In this document: in pieces, positions 1 to 9,420 of the stretch
Numbering within the stretch: the stretch's first letter is position 1
Layout of the letters: the number at the start of each line of letters is the position of its first letter
Source: Bergeyella zoohelcum ATCC 43767
Lineage (GTDB): Bacteria > Bacteroidota > Bacteroidia > Flavobacteriales > Weeksellaceae
Length of the DNA stretch: 64,000 nucleotides
Direction: 5' to 3'
Assembly: GCF_000301075.1 (NCBI RefSeq)
Contig: NZ_JH932293.1
Coordinates: 1,981,298-2,045,297 of the forward strand
Notes under the pieces: generated by a model
Database searches by the model: none
What the model saw: only the letters and a program-made list of their open reading frames with translations
What the model was told of the DNA's origin: nothing
Made by a program: the position numbers and the translations under genes

Positions 1-1294
1 CGATAATACCACATTCTAAACCTGCATGACAAGCCACTACATTAGGCTTTCCACCAAACTCTTTTTCATAAATTCCCTCCATGATTTTTATGATTTCCGC
101 CCCTGGTTTAGGTTTCCATCCTGGATAAGAACCCGAAAATTGCACTTCTATTCCTGCCAATTCAAATACAGATTTAAGCTGATTTGCTACCTGCATTTTT
201 GAAGATTCCACCGAAGAGCGAGTTAGGTTCAGTACTTGTAAATCTCCATTTTTCAGTTCTACCCTCGCTACATTATTAGAGGCTTCCACTAAATCTTCTA
301 CATCTGGAGACATACGGAAAACACCATTATGTGCAGCATGCAACGCCTGAACTACTCTCTTAGACTCTTGCTCTCTAATAGCATTACCTTCCATAGCAAT
401 GGTTTCTATGCGGATAGAAAGTTCTTTCTCTATACTTTGAAACTCTTCTATTATTTCCTTTTTTAATACCTCTGCTTTTTGAAGAAATACTCCCCTGTCC
501 GTAACCGAAAAAAGGGCCGTTCCTTCTCTAGGAATTGCATTTCTCAGCCCACCACTATTAATTTCTATCAACTGAATAGCATGCTCTATACCCAGGAAGA
601 AAAATCTTGCCAAAATTTTATTGGCATTACCAAATCCTTTATGGATATCCATCCCCGAGTGTCCTCCTTGTAATCCTTTAATCTCAAGCTTTACCGCTTC
701 TCCTGAGAAATGCTCAACAGCAAAAGACTGATTAGCGGTAACATCTATTCCTCCGGCACAGCCTATATCTATTTCGTCATCTTCTTCAGTATCCAGATTA
801 AGTAAAATATCTCCTGTAAGTACCCCAGGCTGTAGTCCAAAGGCACCCGTCATTCCCGTTTCTTCATCCACAGTAAAAAGTGCTTCAATGGCAGGATGAG
901 CTATATCTTCACTTTCCAAAATACTCATCATAGCAGCAACGCCTAAGCCATTGTCTGCCCCTAATGTAGTCCCCTTAGCCTTTAACCAATCTCCCTCTAC
1001 AAACATCTGTATCCCTTGGGTCTCAAAGTCAAACTCTACATCATTATTTTTTTGGCAAACCATATCAAGGTGAGATTGGAGTACCACCGTTTTTCTATCT
1101 TCCATTCCAGCCGTAGCAGGTTTTCTGATAATCACATTTCCTGTGGCATCTACAGAAGTTTCTAATCCTAGATTTTCTCCAAAATTCTTAATAAAAGCGA
1201 TTACTTTTTCCTCCTTTTTAGAAGGTCTAGGCACCGCATTAAGTGCTGCGAAATTTTTCCAAATAATCTTTGGCTCTATTTGAGTAATATCCAT
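1..1294 (-). CDS. pepD: Aminoacyl-histidine dipeptidase (PepD), C-terminus cut by window edge
   Basis: Cytosolic M20-family zinc dipeptidase that cleaves Xaa-His and other dipeptides. The reading frame runs off the left edge, giving about 431 residues of a family usually near 485. It starts at the ATG (reverse complement) at 1292-1294. Visible metal-site signatures are QSHLDMV (His about residue 75), GADNGLG, VDEETGMTGA and GGHSGMD, in the order expected for PepD. It is the first gene on the left and lies 78 bp beyond the start of ribA on the same strand. Family assignment is firm; substrate range is inferred from the family. Confidence 0.93.
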   Translation of the reverse strand, partial: MDITQIEPKIIWKNFAALNAVPRPSKKEEKVIAFIKNFGENLGLETSVDATGNVIIRKPATAGMEDRKTVVLQSHLDMVCQKNNDVEFDFETQGIQMFVEGDWLKAKGTTLGADNGLGVAAMMSILESEDIAHPAIEALFTVDEETGMTGAFGLQPGVLTGDILLNLDTEEDDEIDIGCAGGIDVTANQSFAVEHFSGEAVKLEIKGLQGGHSGMDIHKGFGNANKILARFFFLGIEHAIQLIEINSGGLRNAIPREGTALFSVTDRGVFLQKAEVLKKEIIEEFQSIEKELSIRIETIAMEGNAIREQESKRVVQALHAAHNGVFRMSPDVEDLVEASNNVARVELKNGDLQVLNLTRSSVESSKMQVANQLKSVFELAGIEVQFSGSYPGWKPKPGAEIIKIMEGIYEKEFGGKPNVVACHAGLECGII

Positions 1295-1372
1295 AATATT
1301 AGTTAATTTTTTATACCATCCAATCATGTTCATATTTTAAACAAAAAATAAATCACCTGTATTTCTATATGA

Positions 1373-1957
1373 TTAATCTATCCAATGCTTAAAATAGTTT
1401 TTCTTAGTCGCCAAATACTCTTCATTTTCGGGAAGCGAAGGCATCTGTAGAGGAACTCTTTCTACAAGTTCTATGGTTTCATGATTTTCGAAAATGGCCA
1501 ATTTTTCAGGATTGTTAGTAAATAGCCTCACTTTTTTCACACCGAAATGAGTAAGAATCTCTGTTACCATCTGAAAATCTCTACCATCTGCAGGTAATCC
1601 CAACTGGAGGTTCGCCTCTACAGTATCGTGTCCTTGTTCTTGCAGTGCATAGGCTTTGAGTTTATTAATGATACCTATATTTCTTCCCTCTTGTCGGAGA
1701 TAAATTAATATTCCTCCATTTTCTCCAAAATATTGCATGGCTGCATCCAACTGCGGACCGCATTCGCATTTTTTTGACCTAAACACTTCTCCTGTAATAC
1801 ATTCAGAATGAATACGAACATTTACTACATCATCCAACTGAGTATTTTTACTCACCAAAATAAGTTCTGGAGTCCAATCTTCTTGGGATTCCGAAAGTGC
1901 ATAAATGGTAAAATCCCCAAACGCAGTAGGCAGGGAAGCTTGAGCTTGAATTTTCAT
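1373..1957 (-). CDS. ribA: GTP cyclohydrolase II
   Basis: First enzyme of riboflavin synthesis; it converts GTP to the 2,5-diamino-6-ribosylamino-pyrimidinone phosphate, formate and pyrophosphate. The 194-residue protein is a stand-alone GTP cyclohydrolase II, without the DHBP synthase domain to which it is often fused. Zinc ligands are Cys53, Cys64 and Cys66 in HSECITGEVF...KKCECG. The YLRQEGRNIGI substrate-binding motif follows at about residue 86. It is the last gene of a tight minus-strand run (tatA, DUF4254, lipoprotein, ribA), 15 bp after the lipoprotein gene. No FMN riboswitch is visible upstream. Confidence 0.94.
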   Translation of the reverse strand: MKIQAQASLPTAFGDFTIYALSESQEDWTPELILVSKNTQLDDVVNVRIHSECITGEVFRSKKCECGPQLDAAMQYFGENGGILIYLRQEGRNIGIINKLKAYALQEQGHDTVEANLQLGLPADGRDFQMVTEILTHFGVKKVRLFTNNPEKLAIFENHETIELVERVPLQMPSLPENEEYLATKKNYFKHWID

Positions 1958-1972
1958 TCTTTTTGAAAAATA

Positions 1973-2431
1973 TTAATTAGAAATTTCTATAGGTGTAGTG
2001 CTTAGCTCTGCTAGACTTCCTTTTATCTTAACCAAACAATGATTGAGCTTTAGGAACTCATCTTCGTTCATTTTTGTTTTTGAAATATAAATTCTCTTAT
2101 AGCTATTTTGGATTTGTTTCATATACCTTTTTTGCCCTTGAACATTGTATGCTTGATAAGCGTATACAAAATTCTGTACATTGAGCTTCAGCAGATCTAT
2201 TTCCTTATTAATCCCCTGATTTTTTACATAAGTAATAGATGCCGCTGTATTGGTAAGACGGGCTAATTCAGCATTGATTTCTAATTCTTCAGGAATTGCT
2301 TTTACCGTAGTTAAAACGGGAGCCGCACTCACCTGAGTAAATGCACTATTCATAGGGGATTTGCTCACATGCTCTACGCTACAAGAGTAGAAAGATAAGA
2401 AAACTAGAAATGCATGAATATACTTTGCCAT
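1973..2431 (-). CDS. Putative small lipoprotein of unknown function
   Basis: Predicted 152-residue envelope lipoprotein. A short hydrophobic signal (FLVFLSFYS) is followed by Cys17, a plausible but non-canonical lipobox. The mature part is helical and polar with no domain I recognise. It lies 3 bp after the DUF4254 gene and 15 bp before ribA, so it is probably co-transcribed with both. The conserved neighbours suggest a real gene. Function unknown. Confidence 0.7.
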   Translation of the reverse strand: MAKYIHAFLVFLSFYSCSVEHVSKSPMNSAFTQVSAAPVLTTVKAIPEELEINAELARLTNTAASITYVKNQGINKEIDLLKLNVQNFVYAYQAYNVQGQKRYMKQIQNSYKRIYISKTKMNEDEFLKLNHCLVKIKGSLAELSTTPIEISN

Positions 2432-2434
2432 TAT

Positions 2435-3052
2435 TTATTTTTTATTTTGATAAAGGATTGGGTTAAGGCTTTCATCATTGTACATTTTCATTTGTTTGTA
2501 CACAGTCATCTTCACCTCTCCTTTTTCAATGGCACCGAGGAGTTCGTCTATAGATTGTATCAAATCTCTTTTCTGCAAAAGTAATATACGAAGTTTTTCC
2601 TCACATGCAGCTCTATGCTCATCAGAAGCATCTTGACGATGGGCTTCTATATTCATATGATAGACTTTTAGTACCAATATAGAAAGTCTATCTATAGCCC
2701 AAGCAGGAGTTTCAGTATTTAACCTGAAATTTTCTTTCAACACAACATCCTGATACTGATGAAGAAACCAAGCATCAATATATTCCACCAAATCGGTTCT
2801 TTTCTGATTAGAGGCATCTATCTTTCTTTTAATGACCAGTGCCTCATCAGGATGGATATTTTCATCTCTGATAATATCTTCTAAGTGCCATTGTACGGTA
2901 TCAATCCAATTTTTACTAAACAAAAGATGTTCCAAACCACCTTCTTGAAAAGGATTTTGGGGAATCTTATTGATATCATCATGAACATGATACTGCTCTA
3001 CTGCCTGCTGAAAAATATTCCAAGCCTTATTTGCAAAGCTGAGTTTTTCCAT
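2435..3052 (-). CDS. DUF4254 domain-containing protein
   Basis: A 205-residue soluble, mostly helical protein that matches the Bacteroidota DUF4254 family in length and in sequence texture (N-terminal LEDIIRDENI, later ETPAWAIDRLSILVLKVYHM). No signal peptide or membrane segment. Its molecular role is not established as far as I know. It starts 4 bp after the tatA stop and ends 3 bp before the lipoprotein start, so translational coupling in one operon is likely. The family call is from recognition of conserved stretches, not from a search. Confidence 0.8.
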   Translation of the reverse strand: MEKLSFANKAWNIFQQAVEQYHVHDDINKIPQNPFQEGGLEHLLFSKNWIDTVQWHLEDIIRDENIHPDEALVIKRKIDASNQKRTDLVEYIDAWFLHQYQDVVLKENFRLNTETPAWAIDRLSILVLKVYHMNIEAHRQDASDEHRAACEEKLRILLLQKRDLIQSIDELLGAIEKGEVKMTVYKQMKMYNDESLNPILYQNKK

Positions 3053-3056
3053 GAAT

Positions 3057-3239
3057 TTAGCTTGGGTTATTGGTGCTCTCTCTTTCAGAAGTTTCTTTTT
3101 TATCTTCTTTTACAGCGTCCTTAAATTCCTTGATTCCTGAACCCATTCCTCTCATAAGTTCTGGAATTTTCTTAGCTCCGAATAAAATGACGATTATTAA
3201 TAATAATAAGAGTATTTCTCTAAATCCTATTCCACCCAT
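3057..3239 (-). CDS. tatA: Sec-independent translocase subunit TatA/TatE
   Basis: Pore-forming subunit of the twin-arginine translocase, which exports folded proteins across the inner membrane. The 60-residue protein shows a short N-terminal transmembrane helix ([14 protein letters not shown]), the FG hinge, an amphipathic helix ([21 protein letters not shown]) and a charged tail, as in TatA/E. No tatB or tatC lies in the window. The downstream genes DUF4254, lipoprotein and ribA follow with only a few bases between them. Confidence 0.92.
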   Translation of the reverse strand: MGGIGFREILLLLLIIVILFGAKKIPELMRGMGSGIKEFKDAVKEDKKETSERESTNNPS

Positions 3240-3297
3240 ATTTATAGTTGTTAATTATTTGTATTCTTATTTTTTATTTCTACAAAGGTAGTATTTT

Positions 3298-4851
3298 TTA
3301 GTTTATCCACCCCACAGGATCTACCGGAGTAGTACCATTCCAAATTTGGAATTCTAGCGTGTGGGTTCCTTCAAAATCTTCTCCCACTACTCCTACAACG
3401 GTTCCTCCTGATATTTTTTGGTTTTGTTTTACGCTGGTAGATGCCAAATTCCCATAAGTAGTAAAATAGCCATCATGCTTCACCACCACCGTTCTAGTAC
3501 CATCTCCACCGTCTAATATTCTACTTACCACACCAGGGAAAACACATTTAGCAGCAGTACCCTTACTCACCGCAATTTTGATGCCATGGTTTTCTTCCCA
3601 AATATTTTTAAACACGGGATGAGGTTGTCTCCCGAATCTGTGCGTAATTCTTCCATAGGCAGGCATGGAGAGCTTTCCTTTACTTGCCACAAAACTAGCA
3701 GATGAAGTAGTTACTCCAAAGTCAGTCATTGTTTTAGCTTCTGCTGCCTTTTTTTCTGCTTCCTTTTTCTTTTCTAGCTCTGCTTCTGCCGCTTTCGCTG
3801 CAGCTAGTTTTTCATTAGCTGCTTTGGCTTTTGCTGCAGCTTCTGCAGCTTCTTTTGCCGCAGCCTCTCTTCTTGCTATTTCCCTTGCGGTAGCTTCTGC
3901 TCTGGCTGCATTCTCAGCTCTTTTTTTCTCCTCAGCTGCTTTCTTTGCCATAAGCTCTTCGGCTCTTTTTGCTTCTGCTTCTGCTGCTTTTCTTTGTTTT
4001 TCCAGTGCAGCAGCTCGGGCTTTATTTTCAGCATCTATTCTTGCTTTCTCTCTTTCTGCAGCCTCTCTAGCTATTCTTCTTTTTTCTGCCTCTTCTTTTT
4101 TTCTGGCTTCTTCATTGGCTTTTGCTAAACGAATTTCTTCAGCAATGATAGCTCTGATTTGCCCCTCCAGAGATCTCTGCTGTGCTTGTTTTTGCTGTAG
4201 CTCGGCAACGAGTTTTTTCTCATTTTGTTTAAACTCTTCCACCACTCTAGCTTTTTCTTCCCTTTCTGCTTGAATGGTAATGAGTTCTTTTTGTTGATTC
4301 TTAAGCAATGCTTGTTTTTCGTTTACAGACTTTTCCTTACTGGCAATGGCTTTTTGCAGATCCTCTTTAGCTTTGGTAATTTTTTCTGCCTGTTTAGTCT
4401 GATAATCACTATAATTTCTCAAATACTGTACACGACGAATGGCCTGACCAAAACTTTTGGAAGAAAGAATAAAAGTTACTTTATTATTAACATCTCTATT
4501 TTTATAGGCATTAATCAGCACTTGCTTATAATTCTTTCTAAGCACTTCCAATTCACGGTTTTGCCTATTAATCTCCAGTTGTTTTAGATAAATATCTTCT
4601 TCTATAAATTTCTTTTCCTTTTGCGTGTTTTGATAGACTTGCTCTCTAAGCTGAATCTTTCTATTCACATTATCTAAATATGCTACAGAAATTCTAGATT
4701 CTTTTTTAGACTTAGCAATTTCAGCATTAATATTAGCAATTTGCTTTTTCAGTTCAGCACTTTGTTTTTGCAACTGCTCTTTTCTATTTTGCCCCAAAGC
4801 AGAAGTAGAAAAAAAGAAAAAGGTAGATAAGAAGACGATATATCGGGTCAT
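3298..4851 (-). CDS. EnvC-like murein hydrolase activator (coiled coil plus degenerate LytM domain)
   Basis: Predicted periplasmic protein of 517 residues that would activate cell-wall amidases during division. It has a signal peptide (residues 1-21), a long coiled coil to about residue 250, and a low-complexity Ala/Glu/Lys stretch to about 370. The C-terminal LytM/M23 domain starts near 395. The LytM zinc site is degenerate: the usual HxGxD is HGIKIAV and the usual HxH is HTLEFQI. This fits the non-enzymatic EnvC type rather than an active endopeptidase. Its start overlaps the stop of the DUF4292 gene by 4 bp (ATGA), so the two are probably translationally coupled. Confidence 0.88.
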   Translation of the reverse strand: MTRYIVFLSTFFFFSTSALGQNRKEQLQKQSAELKKQIANINAEIAKSKKESRISVAYLDNVNRKIQLREQVYQNTQKEKKFIEEDIYLKQLEINRQNRELEVLRKNYKQVLINAYKNRDVNNKVTFILSSKSFGQAIRRVQYLRNYSDYQTKQAEKITKAKEDLQKAIASKEKSVNEKQALLKNQQKELITIQAEREEKARVVEEFKQNEKKLVAELQQKQAQQRSLEGQIRAIIAEEIRLAKANEEARKKEEAEKRRIAREAAEREKARIDAENKARAAALEKQRKAAEAEAKRAEELMAKKAAEEKKRAENAARAEATAREIARREAAAKEAAEAAAKAKAANEKLAAAKAAEAELEKKKEAEKKAAEAKTMTDFGVTTSSASFVASKGKLSMPAYGRITHRFGRQPHPVFKNIWEENHGIKIAVSKGTAAKCVFPGVVSRILDGGDGTRTVVVKHDGYFTTYGNLASTSVKQNQKISGGTVVGVVGEDFEGTHTLEFQIWNGTTPVDPVGWIN

Positions 4852-5678
4852 TGTATTTCTATTTTTGAATAATTTTTAGGAATACTAAAGGGAGTATTCA
4901 TTTTTTGACTTTCAAATTTCGTGTTTTCTAATAAAATTTCTCCCGATTTTCCTCCTTTTATAATTATTTTAACATATTTAGGAAGCCTCATTTGCTCGAA
5001 ATCTACCCATTCTAAATACTCTATGAATAGTTTATTTTTAGACTTTGTGTCTTGTAAATCTACTTTAAGCAAATCATAATTCTCTGCATACTCTAGCTTT
5101 ACATGATAGACGCCCTCATTATCCGTATCACTGAACTGCTGGGGTACTACCGATGCCAATGTATAGCCTTCTTTTGTTTTATGCATCTGATACTGTTTGG
5201 AACTCAACTTTACAAAAGTTCTACCAAGCAGTAGTTTTTCTAGCGTTTTATAATTAATAAAATTAACATTAAGCAAATTATTGATATAATGAAAATCAGA
5301 TTGTATATAAGAACGCTCTGTTTTTACATACGCTTCTATTCCATTGGGAGTGGCCAAAGCTCTTGCAGCATTGATGAATAATACATTCATATTCATCCAT
5401 ATCTTTTCATCTTGAACGATGTACATGGTAGAATTGAGCTGCGGTGTAAAGGTATTAGGAATATTTACCTCTACTTTACCCGTAATTTTCAGCTGTGTAA
5501 ACTTAGGCGGAATGAGTACTTTTTCATAAAAAGCCAAGGTGGTAGCTACTCTCTGCCCGTCCACACCGCCACTCACAGAATCCGTACTACTGGTCTGTGA
5601 GTTTTCCACTGCCTTACTTCTTGTTTTACATGAGAGCATAACAAGAATCATCATAAAACTGCTAAGAATTAATCGCAT
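4848..5678 (-). CDS. DUF4292 family lipoprotein
   Basis: A 276-residue predicted lipoprotein. I chose the ATG at 5678 because the next residues form a lipoprotein signal (RLILSSFMMILVMLSC), whereas the 6-codon longer form would spoil it. The body is beta-rich and resembles Bacteroidota DUF4292 proteins, which have a LolA/LolB-like outline and are found with the EnvC-type gene downstream. A role in outer-membrane lipoprotein or wall handling is inference only. Confidence 0.78.
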   Translation of the reverse strand: MRLILSSFMMILVMLSCKTRSKAVENSQTSSTDSVSGGVDGQRVATTLAFYEKVLIPPKFTQLKITGKVEVNIPNTFTPQLNSTMYIVQDEKIWMNMNVLFINAARALATPNGIEAYVKTERSYIQSDFHYINNLLNVNFINYKTLEKLLLGRTFVKLSSKQYQMHKTKEGYTLASVVPQQFSDTDNEGVYHVKLEYAENYDLLKVDLQDTKSKNKLFIEYLEWVDFEQMRLPKYVKIIIKGGKSGEILLENTKFESQKMNTPFSIPKNYSKIEIQ

Positions 5679-5734
5679 GGCTTCTAAGTAACACAAAAAG
5701 TGCCAAAATAATTTGAAAAAATGCTTTGCTACAA

Positions 5735-6754
5735 TTAATCTTTTGATAGAAAATCAAGCACTGAGTAATCTCCTAAAGAAATTTCCCTAGATACACCAAA
5801 ATACTGAGCGTGATTGCCAATCATAGAGTTACTTAAATTCCCGTGATTAATATGAGTATTCTCCTGAATCAATGAATGGTCTATATTAGAGCTGATGATT
5901 TTAGTTCCATTACCTAAAGAAACATTAGGACCTACTTTGGAATTAATAATCTCTACATTTTCACCTATATAGCACGGCTGAATAACCAATGAATTTTCTA
6001 TTCTTGCCGAAGCAGGGAAATCCTGAAACGCATCCTTTTCATATTGCAATATTTTAGAATTGGTATCTACAGTTGCATTTTTATTACCACAATCCATCCA
6101 GTCATCTACCTTTCCGAGAGTAAATTTAGCTCCTTTTTGTCTCAAATTTTCTAGTGCTGTGGTCAGTTGGTATTCTCCGCCTACCTTGATATCACTATCC
6201 ATGATGAAATTAATCTCTTCCATCAGTTTCTCCGCCGATTTAAAATAATAAATCCCAATAATTGCAAGGTCTGAAACAAAAGTTTTAGGCTTTTCTACAA
6301 AATCTGTTATAAAACCATAGTCATCTAATTTTACTACTCCAAAAGCGGAAGGGTCTTCTACTTTTTTCACCCAAATCACCCCATCTGAGTTTTTATCTAA
6401 ATGAAAATCTGCACGGAAGAGCGTATCTGCAAATGCCACTACCACATCTCCTTGCATAGAGCTTTCAGCACATTTAATGGCATGTGCCGTTCCCAAAGGC
6501 TCATCCTGCACATATACACTTCCCTTAGCACCAAGACTTTCTGCTACTTCCACAAGAGACTGCTTCACTTCATCTCCAAAATCTCCGATAATAAAGGCGA
6601 TTTCTTCTATAGGTTCATTAGCTACTTTAGCAATATCTTCTACCAATCTTTGTACGATAGGCTTCCCTGCAATAGGAATTAATGGCTTAGGAACTGTAAG
6701 TGTATGCGGTCTTAGGCGTGAACCTCTCCCCGCCATAGGTACAATAATTCTCAT
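5735..6754 (-). CDS. Sugar-phosphate nucleotidyltransferase with C-terminal left-handed beta-helix
   Basis: Cytosolic enzyme expected to join a sugar-1-phosphate to an NTP to make an activated sugar for glycan synthesis. The N-terminal nucleotidyltransferase fold begins with the signature GRGSRLRPHTLTVPKPLIPI. From about residue 250 the sequence has hexapeptide-type repeats (SLVIQPCYIGENVEIINSKV and following) typical of a left-handed beta-helix. It resembles glucose-1-phosphate thymidylyl/uridylyltransferases, but the sugar and nucleotide cannot be read with confidence. It lies 56 bp upstream of the DUF4292 gene on the same strand. Confidence 0.88.
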   Translation of the reverse strand: MRIIVPMAGRGSRLRPHTLTVPKPLIPIAGKPIVQRLVEDIAKVANEPIEEIAFIIGDFGDEVKQSLVEVAESLGAKGSVYVQDEPLGTAHAIKCAESSMQGDVVVAFADTLFRADFHLDKNSDGVIWVKKVEDPSAFGVVKLDDYGFITDFVEKPKTFVSDLAIIGIYYFKSAEKLMEEINFIMDSDIKVGGEYQLTTALENLRQKGAKFTLGKVDDWMDCGNKNATVDTNSKILQYEKDAFQDFPASARIENSLVIQPCYIGENVEIINSKVGPNVSLGNGTKIISSNIDHSLIQENTHINHGNLSNSMIGNHAQYFGVSREISLGDYSVLDFLSKD

Positions 6755-6863
6755 TTTTCGAAAAAATTTTCCTGCAAATCTACTATTTTTTATTTGATTT
6801 CAAGTCTATAAAATACAAAAAAAGCACTCTTCACCTAAATATGATGGTATTCTTCATCACAAA

Positions 6864-6890
6864 AATACCTCCCAAAATCTAGGAGGTATT
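6864..6890 (-). terminator. Rho-independent terminator of secG
   Basis: Nine-bp stem AATACCTCC/GGAGGTATT with a 9-nt loop. Read on the minus strand it is followed by a run of T and lies about 27 bp after the secG stop. Confidence 0.8.
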
Positions 6891-6916
6891 ATCTTTATCT
6901 TTTAATTTGTTATTCC

Positions 6917-7273
6917 TTATTTCTTTTCTGATGTAGGCGTAGTTGCAGGTTTTGCTTCCGTAGTCTTATCTGCTGTACTTGTTCCTGTAGTATTTTCTAC
7001 GGGTGCCACTTTAGGAGTAGATTTATTAACTGCCTGAGGATTGGTAGTCATCACCACACTAATAAGACAAAGTACCGCGATAGTACCTCCAAGAATCCAA
7101 GTGGATTTTTCCATAAAATCATTGGTTCTCTGCACACCAAATTGTGCCGATGAAGTTCCCCCAAATGCTGAAGAAAGACCACCTCCCTTAGGATTTTGAG
7201 CCATGATAATAATCATTACCAAAATACAGGCTATCATGATAAGAACCATGAGAAGAGTAAATATAGTGCTCAT
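6917..7273 (-). CDS. secG: Preprotein translocase subunit SecG
   Basis: Small inner-membrane subunit of the SecYEG channel. The protein has two transmembrane helices (about residues 2-24 and 61-82) separated by the SecG loop QNPKGGGLSSAFGG. A low-complexity Thr/Pro/Lys tail, common in Bacteroidota SecG, follows. I chose the ATG at 7273 (118 residues) because the first helix then begins at once, as in other SecG; an ATG ten codons upstream is possible. It is followed by its own terminator. Confidence 0.92.
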   Translation of the reverse strand: MSTIFTLLMVLIMIACILVMIIIMAQNPKGGGLSSAFGGTSSAQFGVQRTNDFMEKSTWILGGTIAVLCLISVVMTTNPQAVNKSTPKVAPVENTTGTSTADKTTEAKPATTPTSEKK

Positions 7274-7330
7274 AATTTTTTGTTCTGAAATTTTAATGGG
7301 CAAATTTACACATTTATTACATAAAAAACA

Positions 7331-7358
7331 AAAGGCAATTGCTTATGCAACTGCCTTT
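7331..7358 (-). terminator. Terminator after the M16 peptidase pair
   Basis: A 12-position stem (AAAGGCAATTGC with GCAACTGCCTTT, one mismatch) and a TTAT loop, with A/T runs on both sides. It lies just past the 673-residue M16 gene on the minus strand. Confidence 0.75.
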
Positions 7359-7378
7359 TTTTATTATTTTAAATTTTT

Positions 7379-9400
7379 TTATTTAAAATCTGCGTCTTTC
7401 GCTTTATTAAGTTCGTAAGATTTCACCTCGAAAACGATTTCCATTCCTCCCATATTTTGTGAAATCTTGTGAGGGAATTTTACTCCATTTACCTCCTTAT
7501 AGTCAGAAAGATAGGTAGGTATAGCTTGCCCCATCATGTTTTCTACAAAACCTAATTTTAACCCTGTGGCTACACTGTAATAATTCGTTTTCTCTCCTAC
7601 TTTTACTGCGAAAGCTTCTTCTCCATTAAATTTTTCCTGCCCTTCCACTTTGGCATTTGTAAAGTGAAGTTCTGGGAAAATTTCTTTTTCTTCGGCAAAT
7701 TTCTTTTTCATCTCATCGTTCATTGGCATTTTCTGCCCTTGAGCTTCCTGAAATCCATCTTTACCATCAAAAGCAATTTTTTGCATGGTATTGCCCATCA
7801 TTTTCACTTCCATCTTCATTTTTCCACCTTTTGCCTGTATCATGGTCATATCCAGTGCCATTCCTTGTACAGTAGCAGAAGCATTCATCTTGGTACTGGT
7901 AACTTTTTCTACCTTTGCTTTTCCTCCAATGGCATTAATGTATTTCTCTGCAATAGAAGTGGCTGTAATATTAGCATCTACTTTTTTCGCTTTCGGTTTC
8001 TCCATTTTTTCTGCATACGCTGTGTAGTACTGCACTGGATAGCCTAATTTCTCTAGCTTATCTCCTATCTCAGATGCCTTACCTGTTACAATGACTTGAG
8101 CCTGCTCTGGACGGAAATATTTCTGTGCTACACGCTGTACATCTTCAGGAGTTACTTTATTAATATTCTTAATATAATCCGTATAAAATGCGTCAGAAAG
8201 ATTATGCGTTTTTTTAGTCAATGCTTGGGAAGCAGTAGTAGCGGGATTTTCTAATCTCAAAATGAAGTTTCCTAAGAATTTAGCTTTTACATTTTCTAAT
8301 TCCTTAGCATCTACTTTTACTTTCCCCATTTCTCTCATTTCTTTAAGCGTTTCTACCACCGCAGCATCAGACACGGCATTTCTTACCGTAGCTGTGGCAT
8401 GAAACTGCCCGATGTAACGAGAATCAGACACGCTACCTCTTGCACCATAAGTAAACGCATTTTTCTCACGAAGATTCATATTGAGTCTGGAGCCGAAATC
8501 TCCACCTAAAATAGTAGAAGCTACCTGCACGGCATAATAATCTGGATCTTTCTTAGTGAGATTCACTGGGTAGGCCACAGAAACTACAGACTGAACTGCA
8601 TTAGGCATATCTACTACGCTGATGCTGGTTTTTTGTACTGGGCTTACTGCTGGGAAAGCAGGGATATTAAGATTTCCTTTCTTCCAAGATTTGAAATGCT
8701 TTTCAGCCAATTTTTTCGCCTCTTTAGCAGTGATATCACCGATGAATACTAAGTAAGCATTATTCGGTTTATAATAAGTATCATAGTAATTCTGAACATC
8801 TGCTAAAGTAAGTTTTTCCACACTTTCTTTGGTTTCAAACTCTCCGAAAGGATGATTTTTACCATAGACCAAAGCATCCTCTACACGCCCCGCCGCTGCT
8901 TCTACACTTTTCTCTGAAGATTTAATTTCTTCTAAAATTCTCGTTTTTACAGTTTCGAATTCCTCTTGTGTAAATTTAGGATGAACTGCCCCCTCAGCAA
9001 AAGCAGAGAAAGTTTCGGAAAAGAACTTGGTTAATGATGATGCTCTACCGCCACCGCTAGAATAGTTTACTCTAGCCCCCATCTGCTCTATTTTTTTATT
9101 AAAGTCATCTTTAGAAACTTTAATAGTTCCAGTACCGAGCATTTGGCTAAGTACATCCTCTACCCCTTTCTTAGCTCCGAGTGCAAAAGGAGGATTATCA
9201 ATAGTCAGTGTAACCGAAACTCTTGGAAGTTTATGGTTTTCTACCACGATAACATTCAGTCCGTTGTTGAGTTTAAATTCATTGGCCTTCCCTAAATTAA
9301 TTACAGGTGATGGACCAGGTTTTGGCATTGGGATTTTAACTTGTGCCGTAGCAGTAAGTGAAAGAAAAGCTACAGCAATGGATAATATTCTAGATTTCAT
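7379..9400 (-). CDS. M16-family peptidase-like subunit lacking the zinc motif, with extra C-terminal domain
   Basis: Exported M16 (insulinase-like) protein of 673 residues with a signal peptide. The place where M16 enzymes carry HxxEH reads KGVEDVLSQML, so zinc binding is lost. It is therefore probably the non-catalytic partner of the adjacent 442-residue M16 protein, as in other two-gene M16B pairs. The two M16 half-domains end near residue 470. The last about 190 residues form a separate, Met/Lys-rich beta domain (GGKAKVEKVTSTKMNAS onward) that resembles lipoprotein-carrier-like domains. The gene begins 20 bp after its partner's stop. Confidence 0.88.
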   Translation of the reverse strand: MKSRILSIAVAFLSLTATAQVKIPMPKPGPSPVINLGKANEFKLNNGLNVIVVENHKLPRVSVTLTIDNPPFALGAKKGVEDVLSQMLGTGTIKVSKDDFNKKIEQMGARVNYSSGGGRASSLTKFFSETFSAFAEGAVHPKFTQEEFETVKTRILEEIKSSEKSVEAAAGRVEDALVYGKNHPFGEFETKESVEKLTLADVQNYYDTYYKPNNAYLVFIGDITAKEAKKLAEKHFKSWKKGNLNIPAFPAVSPVQKTSISVVDMPNAVQSVVSVAYPVNLTKKDPDYYAVQVASTILGGDFGSRLNMNLREKNAFTYGARGSVSDSRYIGQFHATATVRNAVSDAAVVETLKEMREMGKVKVDAKELENVKAKFLGNFILRLENPATTASQALTKKTHNLSDAFYTDYIKNINKVTPEDVQRVAQKYFRPEQAQVIVTGKASEIGDKLEKLGYPVQYYTAYAEKMEKPKAKKVDANITATSIAEKYINAIGGKAKVEKVTSTKMNASATVQGMALDMTMIQAKGGKMKMEVKMMGNTMQKIAFDGKDGFQEAQGQKMPMNDEMKKKFAEEKEIFPELHFTNAKVEGQEKFNGEEAFAVKVGEKTNYYSVATGLKLGFVENMMGQAIPTYLSDYKEVNGVKFPHKISQNMGGMEIVFEVKSYELNKAKDADFK

Positions 9401-9420
9401 TTTTTTTAGTTCAGTTAATG

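Noticed and set aside
1295..1372. Riboswitch upstream of pepD or near ribA
   Set aside because: The interval is only 78 bases and AT-rich; no FMN-type or other conserved aptamer pattern is visible.
3665..4273. A 202-codon plus-strand frame rich in Ala, Phe and Ser
   Set aside because: It is antisense to the Ala/Glu/Lys low-complexity part of the EnvC-like gene; the composition follows from the repeats on the other strand and no start signal or family is seen.
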